A DNA stretch of 13,933 nucleotides from Saccoglossus kowalevskii (GCF_000003605.2 NW_003114460.1:137391-151323); one strand, 5' to 3'; positions 1-9,020 are shown, counted from the stretch's first letter. Notes: generated from the sequence alone by a model not told the origin. Numbers and translations are program-made.

Positions 1-41
1 TATATTCATGTACAATATGCATGCGTACTATATTCATGTAC
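1..41. repeat. Short direct repeat at window edge (28-bp period)
   Basis: The 13-mer TATATTCATGTAC occurs at 1-13 and again at 29-41, giving a 28-bp period with under two copies visible. Because it sits at the window edge it may be the end of a tandem array that continues to the left. No coding potential is apparent. Confidence 0.4.
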
Positions 42-63
42 GAAATTGTGTATGAGAGGCAAG

Positions 64-212
64 ATCTGAAATCTAGACCCTAATTTTGAGAGCCAAATAT
101 TGCTGTCACGAAGGGTCTCAGCTTGATTTGGGTGCGACGCCCCGCATCATTTTTTTCAGGTAAGCGACCGCCCCCACTGCTCCCCCCCCCCTCCCGGTGC
201 CGCCGCCACTGC
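64..212 (+). mobile_element. Dispersed repeat family 1, copy A (truncated)
   Basis: This stretch matches the right-hand part of the copy at 10100-10349. Shared landmarks in the same order are GAAATCTAGAC, a GCTGTCAC/GCTGACAC block before AAGGGTCTCAGC, a G/C-rich homopolymer part, and a terminus ending GCCGCCGCCACTGC. The left part of the element is missing, so this is a 5'-truncated, diverged copy. It has no coding capacity and is best called a non-autonomous element of MITE or SINE-like size. The family is inferred only from the three copies in this window. Confidence 0.65.
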
Positions 213-440
213 ACCTACCTGAACATTCAGCTTTCCTAGTTATGTATGGTTTATGTATGGCAAATAAAATATCCTATCCTACACAGCCTATGGCTGACAG
301 GTGGCCATTTAGTTGTACAAATCCATTATTCCGACTGAAGAATGGCCGTTCCGAGTTGAAAGCGCACTTTGAATAGACATCGGTAACACGCGACCGACTT
401 ATTATATTTATTTAGGCATATATATCTACAATTCGGCTGT

Positions 441-704
441 CAGTGGCGGCGGCACTGGAGGAAGCAGAAGGGGTGATCGCCCCCTTGAAAAAAGTGTTGG
501 GGCGTCGTCCCTCCAAAATCAAGCAGAAACCCTTTGTGTCAGCAAAATTTGCCCCTCAAAATGCAGGAAATAGCGTTTTAGGGTGTCTAGATTTCCATTT
601 TGTAAGAGGGAGCTTGCCCCGGACTCCCTAGTAAGGTCGCGCCTTCGGTGCAAGGTTGGTGAGCAGATATCCCCCCCCCCCATGCAAAATTTCGTACCGC
701 CCCT
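441..704 (-). mobile_element. Dispersed repeat family 1, copy B (inverted)
   Basis: Read on the minus strand this copy runs from GGGGCGGTACGAAAT, through a G run, ATCTGCTCACCAACCTTGC, CTTACTAGGGAGTCCGGGGC and GCTGACACAAAGGG, to a terminus GCCGCCGCCACTG. The blocks appear in the same order in the copy at 10100-10349. The right end CAGTGGCGGCGGCA (plus strand from 441) resembles the left end as an imperfect TIR, suggesting a cut-and-paste MITE. The 62-codon plus-strand and 73- and 79-codon minus-strand frames here are only readings through the repeat. I could not find a convincing target-site duplication. Confidence 0.7.
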
Positions 705-2147
705 CTGACTGTGATGCACTGCACAATCTACGGTTGACATTTGTCCGAACTATCACACTACGGACAGTAACTGTTAATATAGTCGCCTGTATAGCATAAA
801 AGATGCGAGGAGCTATTTTTATAGAGTTGTATACATGATAGCAATGTTTGATCACTGACTGAAACATAAATCAACTCAGAGGACAACTACAGTCATCTTT
901 ATAACTTGTACGTGTTTTAATATTTCAAATGAATTTATCTGACAACAAAATGTCGTGATTCCAAGCACCCACATTCTGTTATTAGTTAATTACGTAGACA
1001 AAGCAGGATTGTAACAGGCTACATTGTCAACGTAACATATCTCGGCGCCAGGGGTATTATTCATTCGTGATTAATGGTTTTGTAATCTGTTTTCATGGAA
1101 TTAATGTATAAATTACGGTATAACTAATTATACTGTCCACTCATATCATATAGTGCACTAACAGTGGCTTGGCGTCAAACACTAAGTGGTCTGTAAACTG
1201 AGATTATTTATTCAACTCCAAGCTCATGCAGTTTGACTCAGTAAACAATAGTCATATATAATATTCTGAAATGTAGTGGTTAGTTGCCATAGAGATCATA
1301 GTATCTGTGTTTCAATATGGAGTCATTTCCAAAAAAGGTGGTTGGCTATTTCATATTGTTCCATTCATGTATAGATTAAATTTGTTCTCAAAACTTACGA
1401 CAGAAAAATACAGAACAGACACGGCAGCTTGGGATAGCTTAAGAAAGAGTATGTGTATCTATTGGGCAAATTCCGAGCTTTTACCCATAGCTTGAGACCG
1501 ATTATGCCTTTGTATTGTATTGTATTATCAGAAATTGTCCCATGTACATATCAACTGGATTAGCTGGACCGTAGCGACAAATTAAAATCACCTAAATAAA
1601 AATGAATGTTGAAAGTTTCTAGAACTACCGGTACCATCCAAGCACGTCATTAATGTCTTAATTGAGATAACATACGATCTCAATATTAATATAAGCATTT
1701 TCTAAAAAAAAAAACTGCGTCATGTGCTAACATTTCGAGGCTGAATTTCTTTTGTGAAGTTGTAACTATGGTGGCTAAAAATGCATAGAAACAAGCACGG
1801 AATCTGATGTGGGTGTTTCCGTGCATGCATGGGAGGAAAATATTACTCCTATATATTTTGGTATGTTTCTTGCACAGGGATAGAGAAATATGCCCTGGAC
1901 TATTACTTTAGAATCCGTCCGAGGCAGTGATCAGCACCATTGGTTGTAGCCAAGCATGCAATCTAACCGAATAACTGAAGTGTTAAACAACATTTGTCTG
2001 TAGTATACGCCGTTATCATAGCGTAAGAGTTTACCGCCGATTATTTGCTAAGTCCCGCAGAAAGAAATGTGATTGGGATAGTAACTGGGCAGTATGCACA
2101 GTTTAATTTGAACTGCCGTTGCGAAGTGCCAGGTAAAAGCGCGAGCG
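705..2147. other. Non-coding stretch, no gene seen
   Basis: I find no coding region, RNA gene or clear mobile element here. It is A+T-rich with a short TGTAT pentamer run near 1510-1526 and an A run near 1705-1714. The longest open frame (62 codons from 1307) has no recognisable sequence or splice context and fits chance. A sequence GTTGCCATAGAGAT at 1283-1296 is a partial match to an RFX X-box. Confidence 0.6.
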
Positions 2148-2275
2148 CCAATGTGTGTGTTTCCACGTAACAGACGACTGAACTGGGCGGCTGTTATGTC
2201 ATTGGGGCCAATGTCCCGGATGCCGCCCTGGGATGGGCGATCAGTATAAAGCTCCTCTGTGCACAAAACTGTAGT
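2148..2275 (+). promoter_or_regulatory. Candidate RNA polymerase II core promoter (CCAAT, GC box, TATA)
   Basis: Within an unusually CpG-containing patch the plus strand shows CCAAT at 2148-2152, GGGCGG at 2185-2190, an inverted CCAAT (ATTGG) at 2201-2205, CCAAT at 2208-2212, and TATAAA at 2245-2250. The spacing is that of a classical TATA promoter: the nearest CCAAT would be about 65 bases and the TATA box about 30 bases upstream of an initiation site near 2275-2280. No convincing coding exon follows within the next kilobase, so the product could be a non-coding RNA, a gene with a distant first coding exon, or nothing. The call rests on motif order alone. Confidence 0.4.
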
Positions 2276-3101
2276 ATTGATCGCGAGATAAAATTTTACT
2301 CTTAGAATATGTAAAAAAAAAATATACCCATTGAATATTTCAAAATATGATTATAAAACCCCCAGAGAGTCGAAACACACCTCCAATCATTGTTTGTGTG
2401 TGTCACCCCGACCCCTTCGACAGTCAAGTTCATAGGTCATAGGTCATAAATCATGACCAGCACTCTGACAATCACCATTGTTTATTCTTCCATGATATAT
2501 TTTAGGGATTTGAACTACATTGTACTGTTTTCTCGCTTTTTTATGGAAGTTTTAAAAAAATGTCGTCATAGTTACTGCGGTTACTCCCATTCTGAACTGA
2601 AATCTACATGAATGTATATTGTACATGTTTATACCCTACACAAGGTATTAACAGGATACTAGTATTCGTAGCTATTGTTCCGTCGGTGTTTAACCTCATC
2701 ATTTTCTTTTGCCAACCCCTTCTTACTCAACTACCTGGTTTCAACAAGCTTTTTCCCTGCCTTAAATGACTTCATGTGCGGCAAAAAATATTTGTTTGTC
2801 GAAATTGAATGTCCGCATGCTATTGTGCCTCCGTTCAATGAGATGGTGCGTGGACGAAGAAAAAACACCCGCGGATGGTCAGTAAAGCGTTGTAGGAGTG
2901 GGTACCGTGACTGCGACCGCGGTGATATTTAGAACAATTTGTTTACACAAATCCGAGAGTCAACCCACTCATGCCTACGTACTCCAAGTAAAATTTAGAT
3001 TTGATGAGATCAATGAATAGTTTGAGGAAGCGACCGTTGTTGGGAAAATGTCGCTGAAATCTACCGTACCTACCGTATAGGTTCCCTACACCCCTTCCGT
3101 C
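2276..3101. other. Non-coding stretch, no gene seen
   Basis: Apart from the DR1 site I see no supported gene. An 85-codon plus-strand frame (2675-2932) is unrecognisable, has no plausible start context or splice signals, and is treated as chance. The sequence is A+T-rich with several short A runs. Confidence 0.5.
2434..2446 (+). promoter_or_regulatory. Perfect DR1 nuclear-receptor element
   Basis: AGGTCA-T-AGGTCA is two perfect nuclear-receptor half sites as a direct repeat with one-base spacing. This is the arrangement bound by RXR heterodimers, HNF4 and COUP-TF type receptors. It lies about 160 bases downstream of the candidate start site near 2275. Function is inferred from the motif only. 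Confidence 0.4.
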
Positions 3102-3144
3102 GTTTCCATAGATACGGTGGTTTGAATTAAAACCACGGTGGTTT
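3102..3144. promoter_or_regulatory. X-box-like palindrome followed by direct/inverted repeat
   Basis: GTTTCCATAGATAC at 3102-3115 matches the RFX X-box consensus (RYYNYY, 1-3 bases, RRNRAC) except at one position. Immediately after it the decamer ACGGTGGTTT occurs at 3114-3123 and again at 3135-3144. Between them GTGGTTT (3117-3123) and AAACCAC (3130-3136) form a 7-bp inverted repeat with a 6-base loop. RFX factors regulate ciliary genes in animals. Whether this site is used is unknown. Confidence 0.25.
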
Positions 3145-4512
3145 AGCGTAAATACCTTGTATCGGTTACATATTCTATGAATGTTACAGACCGGATGGGA
3201 AATCTTTGTATTCTTTCCGAAAGAAAGTCTTACGGCTCAATCGATGTGTTAAGTATGGATGAATCGTGTTGGCCTGACAACGTCCGACCTATAATTCGGT
3301 ATACCATGTGGGAGTTGTTAATATCGATCGCCATGTTCTCCCGTCCAAAGCTCATTGCAGATATGTGATATAATTTCCACGTGCACTCACTCAAATTCAC
3401 ACAAAAAACCTTCGTAAACAAGCGAGGGTAATTACACACTACAACTACGTGCACACTTGGCACGATACAGTAACCACCTGTTGAGCTTCTCGGTACTGAA
3501 AGTGACGTAACCAGTTGAATTCGTAATACCCCGTGAACCACCTCACATTGCACAGCCTGTAATCGAAGAATATCATCCTGTAGTCACGTGTCTTATCCAA
3601 ATACACCAGCGACACGGTGGACACAGTTGAAAAAAAGAATCCCAACCAGGCGTTCCAATTTTTTACTCGACTGCGTTTACATTACATGTTTTAAGACTCA
3701 AACAATGCATTTCGACCCGAGGAGATTTAGCTCTCGTAAAACAATACGAACCGGGGTCAAATGAGTTCCTGCGTTGTCATCGAGTCCGCCCAGTGCAGAA
3801 ATTATATGCCTAAAGTTTTTTTAATATTTTTCCATCTTTCCATCCAAATATCGGTTATTAATAGAGAAACGCACCTATGAACCGCGTGAACTCGTGAACT
3901 CATGAGTATCATAGCATGAAACTTAAAACATATCAGTAACTAAAACAGGTATACGAAATGCCCGGTCTAAAGTAGATCAAATATTCACTGGCATTTCAAA
4001 ACAAAACAATAAGCAAAAGCACGAAAAACAAAGATTCCACTACTGAAAAATATGGTGACAAATGAAATTGCTCTTTAAACTCTTTTAAGATGTTGGGAAG
4101 GTCGTAAACACGCACCGAAATATGCCACCTGTACACTAGACACATCATTGATAAATCAATCCTACTATATTTCACGTTCTTGAATGTTGTGCAAACTAAT
4201 GAATTACTGATTGAGACGTTTAGCACACTGCAGTGCATAGTACAGATTGTACCGGTCATCGTATTACATGCAACGATATACTGAAAAATAACACTGCAAC
4301 CCTAGTTGCTTCAGAAACTATATTCCACCTCCAATAACAAAACAGTGTTCACCCTGAAGCTAGAAAATACACAAGAATAAAGACACCTTTAGAATAGATT
4401 TTTAACAGCTTTACAAATGTGAGTTTTAAAGCAAACATTGTCATTCCCGGCAATGCCCGAGGGGGTGGCACCGTCATGACTCCAATGGGGATTTCTCATA
4501 TTATAATCGATA
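3145..4512. other. No defended gene; 3' flank of gene 1
   Basis: Two overlapping minus-strand frames (3230-3553 and about 3445-3670) are longer than most noise here. Neither has a recognisable product, and the second lacks an ATG start. I leave them uncalled. Downstream of gene 1 on the minus strand there is no AATAAA for over 1 kb. The nearest variant signal is ATTAAA (plus-strand TTTAAT at 3820-3825), about 690 bases past the stop. Confidence 0.45.
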
Positions 4513-5316
4513 TTAGGCTTTTTCTGTTTTTCGAACTCGTTTGTCCCCTTCTCCGATAACCACCAATTCGGGCAACGATGCGTGTCTTTTTAACTTTATA
4601 TCATCCGGTATCGGTAGATACTGTTCTTGGACGCGCCGCTCTTTCGACGTTTTCGAATTAGATTTGTCTCCCAGCACGTGAGGGTCCGTCGTTGTCAATG
4701 TCTCACTGTAATCTACAAGGTTTGGCAGTTGGGAGCCGTCCTCGTTGTGTGTCTTTATTGGTAGCTGTTCTTCTACTATCGTATCTTCACTCGTTAATGC
4801 TGTAAACATGCTTTGCGCGCGTTCAAGGCCAACATTTTTCAATATTTTCTTGTCGTGGTGTTCCCCCTCGTCAGAATCACCCAAAGTTCGCCGTTTGTGG
4901 TGGCGTTTCCTTTCTCCCTTTCGCGAATGTTTTTTTTCTACTACAGCTTTCTCTGTTTTCTTCCTCACTAGAATTGGCAGTGTGACGAGTTCGTTGTCGA
5001 CACGTACCTTGATAAATTCGGTTTCAGTCTGTTCCATCAGTCGTCGCTGTCTGTGTCGCTTTTCAATGCGTTTTAGGTCAACGGCGGCAGGCCGTGTTTT
5101 TTGCACGTCGTTAAGAAACTGCTTCAACTCTAGCACCTCTGCGTGAGTTTTCCTTATAAAATCACGATATTTTACTCGCAAATCAGTCAGTGTAGCCTGC
5201 AGTTCGCAGTCGTAAGACTTATACTTAGCAGAATTCTGTACCTTGGTCTCGGACGGAAAGAATACTCCCTCCCCGGCCTCCGCCATACGACTGTAGAAAG
5301 ACTTCGACCGCGGCAT
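4513..5316 (-). CDS. Gene 1: uncharacterised 267-residue basic coiled-coil protein
   Basis: I do not recognise this protein. The frame is 268 codons including the TAA stop, far longer than background frames in this A+T-rich window. The chosen ATG is the first in frame after an in-frame TAA 42 bases upstream and has a good context (ACCATGC). A second Met at residue 11 (ATGGCGGAGG) is possible. Residues about 36-105 are rich in Leu, Glu, Lys and Arg and look like an amphipathic helix or coiled coil (VLELKQFLNDVQKT, then LKRIEKRHRQRRLMEQ). Residues 117-143 are strongly basic with KKHSRKGERKRHHKRR, a plausible nuclear or polyanion-binding segment. It is followed by an acidic CK2-type site (RRTLGDSDEGE, 142-152). 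The C-terminal third is Ser/Thr/charged and probably disordered, with RHASLPE at 244-250 as a basophilic kinase-like site. No signal peptide or membrane segment is visible. It appears intronless, but non-coding 5' or 3' exons cannot be excluded. Confidence 0.75.
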   Translation of the reverse strand: MPRSKSFYSRMAEAGEGVFFPSETKVQNSAKYKSYDCELQATLTDLRVKYRDFIRKTHAEVLELKQFLNDVQKTRPAAVDLKRIEKRHRQRRLMEQTETEFIKVRVDNELVTLPILVRKKTEKAVVEKKHSRKGERKRHHKRRTLGDSDEGEHHDKKILKNVGLERAQSMFTALTSEDTIVEEQLPIKTHNEDGSQLPNLVDYSETLTTTDPHVLGDKSNSKTSKERRVQEQYLPIPDDIKLKRHASLPELVVIGEGDKRVRKTEKA

Positions 5317-6235
5317 GGTAGCTCCTACTATAACTCCATGGATACGGACATATATTTAACACAAATACCCGACTAATACTTGCCAAAGCAGCAAATGAAC
5401 TGCACAGATACTAACTAGATGATTCGGAGATTACTCGGCTGCGTATGTCACAGTTGGCTCTAAAGTATCTCCTAGTTACGACACGCCGAGTGCGACGCAC
5501 ACCTGTAGTCGAAATGTCATTAGGTTGGACGGACAAATCGATTGGTGGTCAATGTTCATGTAGGGTGTAGACACAAACCGCCTGATGTAATTATAAACAA
5601 GTGACAAACAGACCTACAAGCAATGCTTGACGACCCAAGCACGCCTGCCTTTTAACCTCTGGGTCATCGTCTATGTATATGTAACACACTGAAAGTCTAG
5701 AGTTCCAGCAACATAGATACTGTACTCGTGGTGTTAAGCTATCCGACTAGCTGCCTTTATGTGTCGGTATTGTTCAAGTAACAATAACCCTGGATAAAAA
5801 GTTGAGCCCACTACCTCCAGCAAGTGTAAAATTATGGGATCAATGGTTTATTGCGTTCCCGGGGACCCTTTCAACTCCATAAAAACATACAAGGTTCATA
5901 AATATAAGTAAGTGTACATAGCGACTATCGCTAACGAGATATTCGAGCCCAGAGCTGAATTACAAGTTCAGCCAACATACGCGTTGAGAGTAACATTAGA
6001 CGCCACAGTTGGAGATGGTTGTTGCGTTTCAATACACTTGTAAGAACATTACCTGGGTCGTCAAAACAGATACTGTTTTTTAACGTTGAGTATGCGCTAT
6101 ACAATAAAAAGATTATGCTCTACACAGAGCGAACGCAATGAGGGCCTGTCGGAAACGAGGTCAATTTTAACTACGGGTATAATGTCAAGTTTGTTTTACG
6201 GCACTTCGAGATAAAGAAGAATGTAAATTAACGAC
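5317..6235. other. 5' flank of gene 1, otherwise non-coding
   Basis: On the minus strand the 50 bases before the gene 1 ATG contain TTAAATATATG (around 5349-5359), a weak TATA-like stretch. It lies only about 40 bases from the start codon, so any leader would be very short. No CCAAT or GC box is close. Bases beyond 5400 show no coding region or repeat that I can support. Confidence 0.5.
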
Positions 6236-6238
6236 AAG

Positions 6239-6307
6239 CAAACAAACAAACAAACGGACGAATGAATGAATGAACGAATGAATGAATGCATGGATGGATG
6301 AATGAAT
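6239..6307. repeat. Compound microsatellite (CAAA)n-(GAAT)n
   Basis: Four CAAA units at 6239-6255 are followed after GGAC by an interrupted run of GAAT, GAAC and GGAT tetranucleotides to 6307. This is ordinary simple-sequence DNA. Confidence 0.9.
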
Positions 6308-6308
6308 T

Positions 6309-7708
6309 ATGTGAGCATACTAATTTCCATACGCATCTCTGCATACATTTACATCCGGGCAAAAATATGACAGTTATTGCTTGGTTAAATTTGGGTGGCA
6401 GGGGCAGACGATAAGGTAGCGCAGCCGAGAATTACAACATATAACACATTCTATATATCGGGAGGGTTATAAATTTGCATATACCAGCAGGAATAGTGGA
6501 CAGGACTGTATAAACATGCACCGGTAATGCGGTCTCTTTACTTGTGATTCGTGTGTGCAATACGGGTACAAGGACGCGTGAAAGTATTGTATCTTGAAAG
6601 ACTATGATAATTGTCAATATACTAAGATGTCAAGTTGGAACTGGTCGTTGTGTATCCCAGTACATAACAAGTCACCAACAAGGCCGTGATAAATGGAGTT
6701 TCTATGGTTACTATGGGCAAGTACTATTGCGGAATAATTAGAGAATCCAATTTACTTAATAGTGTTTTCAGATATCACAGTATCACATACTCAGGCATAC
6801 CGTGTCCCGAACAACCGACGTTATTTTCTCTCAGCTCTGGATTAAATGGTCGATGCGTCAAGTGAGGGCAAATCCCAAAACTGACATCACTACTAACGTA
6901 CGATGGCGAGTTCAGCGATATATACAGCGACTGCCAGTTTGTCGTAACACTTTCATGGAGTCTTCAAGTTTCAGTTTGTGTGAATTTTCAATATTTACTA
7001 TTATTTCTATAAGCAGTGCGGATTTTTAATCTATTTGGAAGAAATTATCGTATCCTGATTTTCTTCTTCGCGCGTAATATAACATTGACATTATATGTGT
7101 GTTTGGTGTACACTGTCACGTGATGTCAGCCTGGGGCAAAGCATAAAATCCGAAACATGGACTCTGCTAATTACCTGATTATAGCAGTTTAAAGAGTATT
7201 TACCGGACCATAAATCACAGTTCAATCAAATTCTGTGCCAGGAAACGGCTGTATATCTAATTATACATCTCAGATTCCAATGTTCATATGTGTAGCACTC
7301 ACGGGGTGCCATCTTAGACAACTACTTAATGTAGCATCTTTTTTTTTTATTTCTTTGTCAGTTGTTGGCTGTATCGAATAGCTAGCTCGTGTGCAAGCAG
7401 GTGTGGTGAAAAAAAAGATAATATAGTACTTCAATCACCATAGTTGCAAGCCGTGTTCATGGGCTATCGGACTCGCATATCATTGTTTACTACATTGACA
7501 TAGCATCTTTATTAAGCTATATAATCATAAACAGTATCACTAACGTTCAAACATATAATCAATTCACATACACTCAACAGTCACTTTTTAACAACTATGG
7601 GGGAATGAATCATTATTTTTGGAAGGAGTGAAGATTGGTATGATATTCGGACATTTTTAATATCCATTTGTTCCTAGGCGTATTATTTTTTTTACTTTAT
7701 CATGCTGG
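6309..7708. other. Non-coding stretch, no gene seen
   Basis: No gene is supported. A 75-codon plus-strand frame (6802-7029) contains a pyrimidine-rich acceptor-like TTATTTTCTCTCAG followed 27 bases later by GTGAGG, but its product is unrecognisable. GTTTCTATGGTTAC at 6698-6711 is an X-box-like palindrome with one mismatch to the RFX consensus, about 1.4 kb upstream of gene 1. T runs occur near 7340 and 7686. Confidence 0.5.
6698..6711 (-). promoter_or_regulatory. Candidate RFX X-box upstream of gene 1
   Basis: GTTTCTATGGTTAC has the two half sites of an X-box (RYYNYY, AT spacer, RRNRAC) with one mismatch. It lies 1.4 kb upstream of the gene 1 start, farther than most X-boxes of ciliary genes. 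The link to gene 1 is therefore weak. Confidence 0.2.
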
Positions 7709-8275
7709 ATGCCCCTAACCCTGAATGTTTTTAAGCGGAATGCCCCTAACCCTGAATGTTATTAAGCGGAATGCCCCTAACCCTGAATGTTATTAAGCGG
7801 AATGCCCCTAACCCTGAATGTTATTTAGCGGAATGACCCTAACCCTGAATGTTATTAAGCGGAATGCCCCTAACCCTGAATGTTATTAAGCGGAATGCTC
7901 CTTACCCTGAATGTTATTAAGCGGAATGCCCCTAACCCTGAATGTTATTAAGCGGAATGCCCCTAACCCAGAATGTTATTTAGCGGAATGCCCCTAACCC
8001 TGAATGTTATTAAGCGGAATGCCCCTAACCCTGAATGTTATTAAGCGGAATGCCCCTAACCCAGAATGTTATTTAGCGGAATGCCCCTAACCCTGAATGC
8101 TATTAAGCGGAATGCCCCTTACCCTGAATGTTATTAAGCGAAATGCCCCTAACCCTGAATGTTATTAAGCGGAATGCCCCTAACCCTGAATGTTATTAAG
8201 CGGAATGCCCCTAACCCTGAATGTTATTAGGCGGAATGCCCTAACCCTGAATTTTATTAAGCGGAATGCCCTTAT
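7709..8275. repeat. Minisatellite, 31-bp unit, 18 full copies plus a partial
   Basis: Units begin with ATGCCCCTAACCCTGAATG followed by TTATTAAGCGGA. Starts are spaced exactly 31 bases apart from 7709 to 8236. Unit 18 has lost one C (30 bp) and a partial unit begins at 8266. Most units are identical or differ at one or two positions. Units 9 (7957) and 12 (8050) carry the same two changes (CCCAGA and TTTAGC), suggesting that blocks of three units were duplicated together. Each unit contains CCCTAACCC, one and a half turns of the TTAGGG-type telomere repeat read on the other strand. A unit not divisible by three, with stops in the repeat, excludes a coding tandem repeat. Confidence 0.97.
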
Positions 8276-8472
8276 ATGACGAGGCAATCAATATTCAGCC
8301 CAGACTAGAGGAATGGAATTCAGATTATAATCAGAAGACATTTTTTTGAAGATATTTCGCTCCCAGGCGTCACGTTGACAGCCACTTCCTGTCTCCCAAA
8401 ATCTGATGTGGGGTTGCTGTATACGTGTTTGTGTTATGTATGTTGCAAAGATACAACTGAAGTTGGACGTAT

Positions 8473-8616
8473 CAGGGGCGGATACAGGATTTTTTTTATG
8501 GGGGAGGTCCAAACTTAAAAATCGACAGACTGATTTTTTTATATTATACAAAAATAAATTGTTCAACCGGGGGGGGGGGTCTGGACCCCAAGAACCCCCT
8601 TCTAGATCCGCTACTG
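8473..8616. mobile_element. hAT-like MITE, 144 bp, with 5-bp target duplication
   Basis: The left end CAGGGGCGGATACAGGAT and the reverse complement of the right end, CAGTAGCGGATCTAGAAG, form imperfect TIRs starting with CAG, as in hAT elements. The pentamer CGTAT flanks both ends (8468-8472 and 8617-8621), a good target-site duplication of the size seen in the hAT5 group. The interior has T runs and a G run and no transposase. The open frames crossing it on both strands (84 and 137 codons) are readings through the element. Confidence 0.8.
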
Positions 8617-8886
8617 CGTATACAAATAATACAGTCCAAGATGTGAACAGACCGCCATGAACTTGAACATTATCAGAAGTCACTGTATAGTTCAGTAGCA
8701 ATCCAGCAACTAAGGTCGCAAATCAATAACAATCCACTGTATTCTCACGAAACACGTGTAAATCTACTTTGACATCTTAAAATATATATGATAATAGAGT
8801 GATTTATGGATACATAACTAACTGACATGTCAAATTTATTGACTTAATGGATTATTGTGTACCGGGTTGTGATTGCCGTAGGAGTG

Positions 8887-8901
8887 TGACGTCAATTGAC
8901 G
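8887..8901. promoter_or_regulatory. CRE octamer within a palindrome
   Basis: TGACGTCA at 8887-8894 is a perfect cAMP-response-element octamer. It overlaps the perfect 12-base palindrome CGTCAATTGACG at 8890-8901. No start site or coding exon is evident nearby, so use by a gene is not shown. Confidence 0.25.
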
Positions 8902-9020
8902 ACGGCCATGTTTGAAACTATGCACGTGACGACTACTTCAACAGCGAAAAAACATACCAGAATATCATTACTTGTGATAATTAACAAAGATTTTATTTCA
9001 AAGAAAACAAGTTTGTTTAA

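Noticed and set aside
443-867. Frames of 62 (plus), 73 and 79 (minus) codons
   Set aside because: The first two read largely or wholly through family 1 copy B and the third overlaps its end. Their sequences match the repeat, not an independent protein.
1307-1495. 62-codon plus-strand frame
   Set aside because: No recognisable sequence, splice signal or start context. The length is expected by chance in six frames.
2048-2266. 72-codon minus-strand frame with fairly protein-like composition
   Set aside because: It lacks an ATG at its listed start and coincides with the CpG-containing promoter-like patch, which explains its higher G+C. Kept as an alternative in the promoter finding.
2675-2932. 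85-codon plus-strand frame
   Set aside because: Unrecognisable and isolated, with no supporting signals.
3230-3670. Overlapping minus-strand frames (107 codons and about 75 codons)
   Set aside because: They use different phases of the same DNA. The shorter has no ATG, and neither shows a domain. Splice donors inside (AATGTGAG|GTGG, CAACAG|GTGG) are not matched by convincing neighbouring exons. An exon here is not excluded.
4745-5146. 133-codon plus-strand frame
   Set aside because: Antisense shadow of gene 1, whose codon pattern keeps the opposite strand open. The product is a Ser/Arg/Phe/Cys-rich artefact.
6826-6875. Possible 27-base plus-strand microexon (TCTCTCAG ... GTGAGG)
   Set aside because: Acceptor and donor look fair, but there are no flanking coding exons and no frame support.
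7709-8275. CRISPR array or coding tandem repeat
   Set aside because: Units are contiguous with no unique spacers, the genome is eukaryotic, and the 31-bp period with in-unit stops cannot encode a repeat protein.
8288-8701. 137-codon minus-strand and 84-codon plus-strand frames
   Set aside because: Both run through the hAT-like MITE. The Gly/Pro/Asp run comes from its G/C homopolymer ends.
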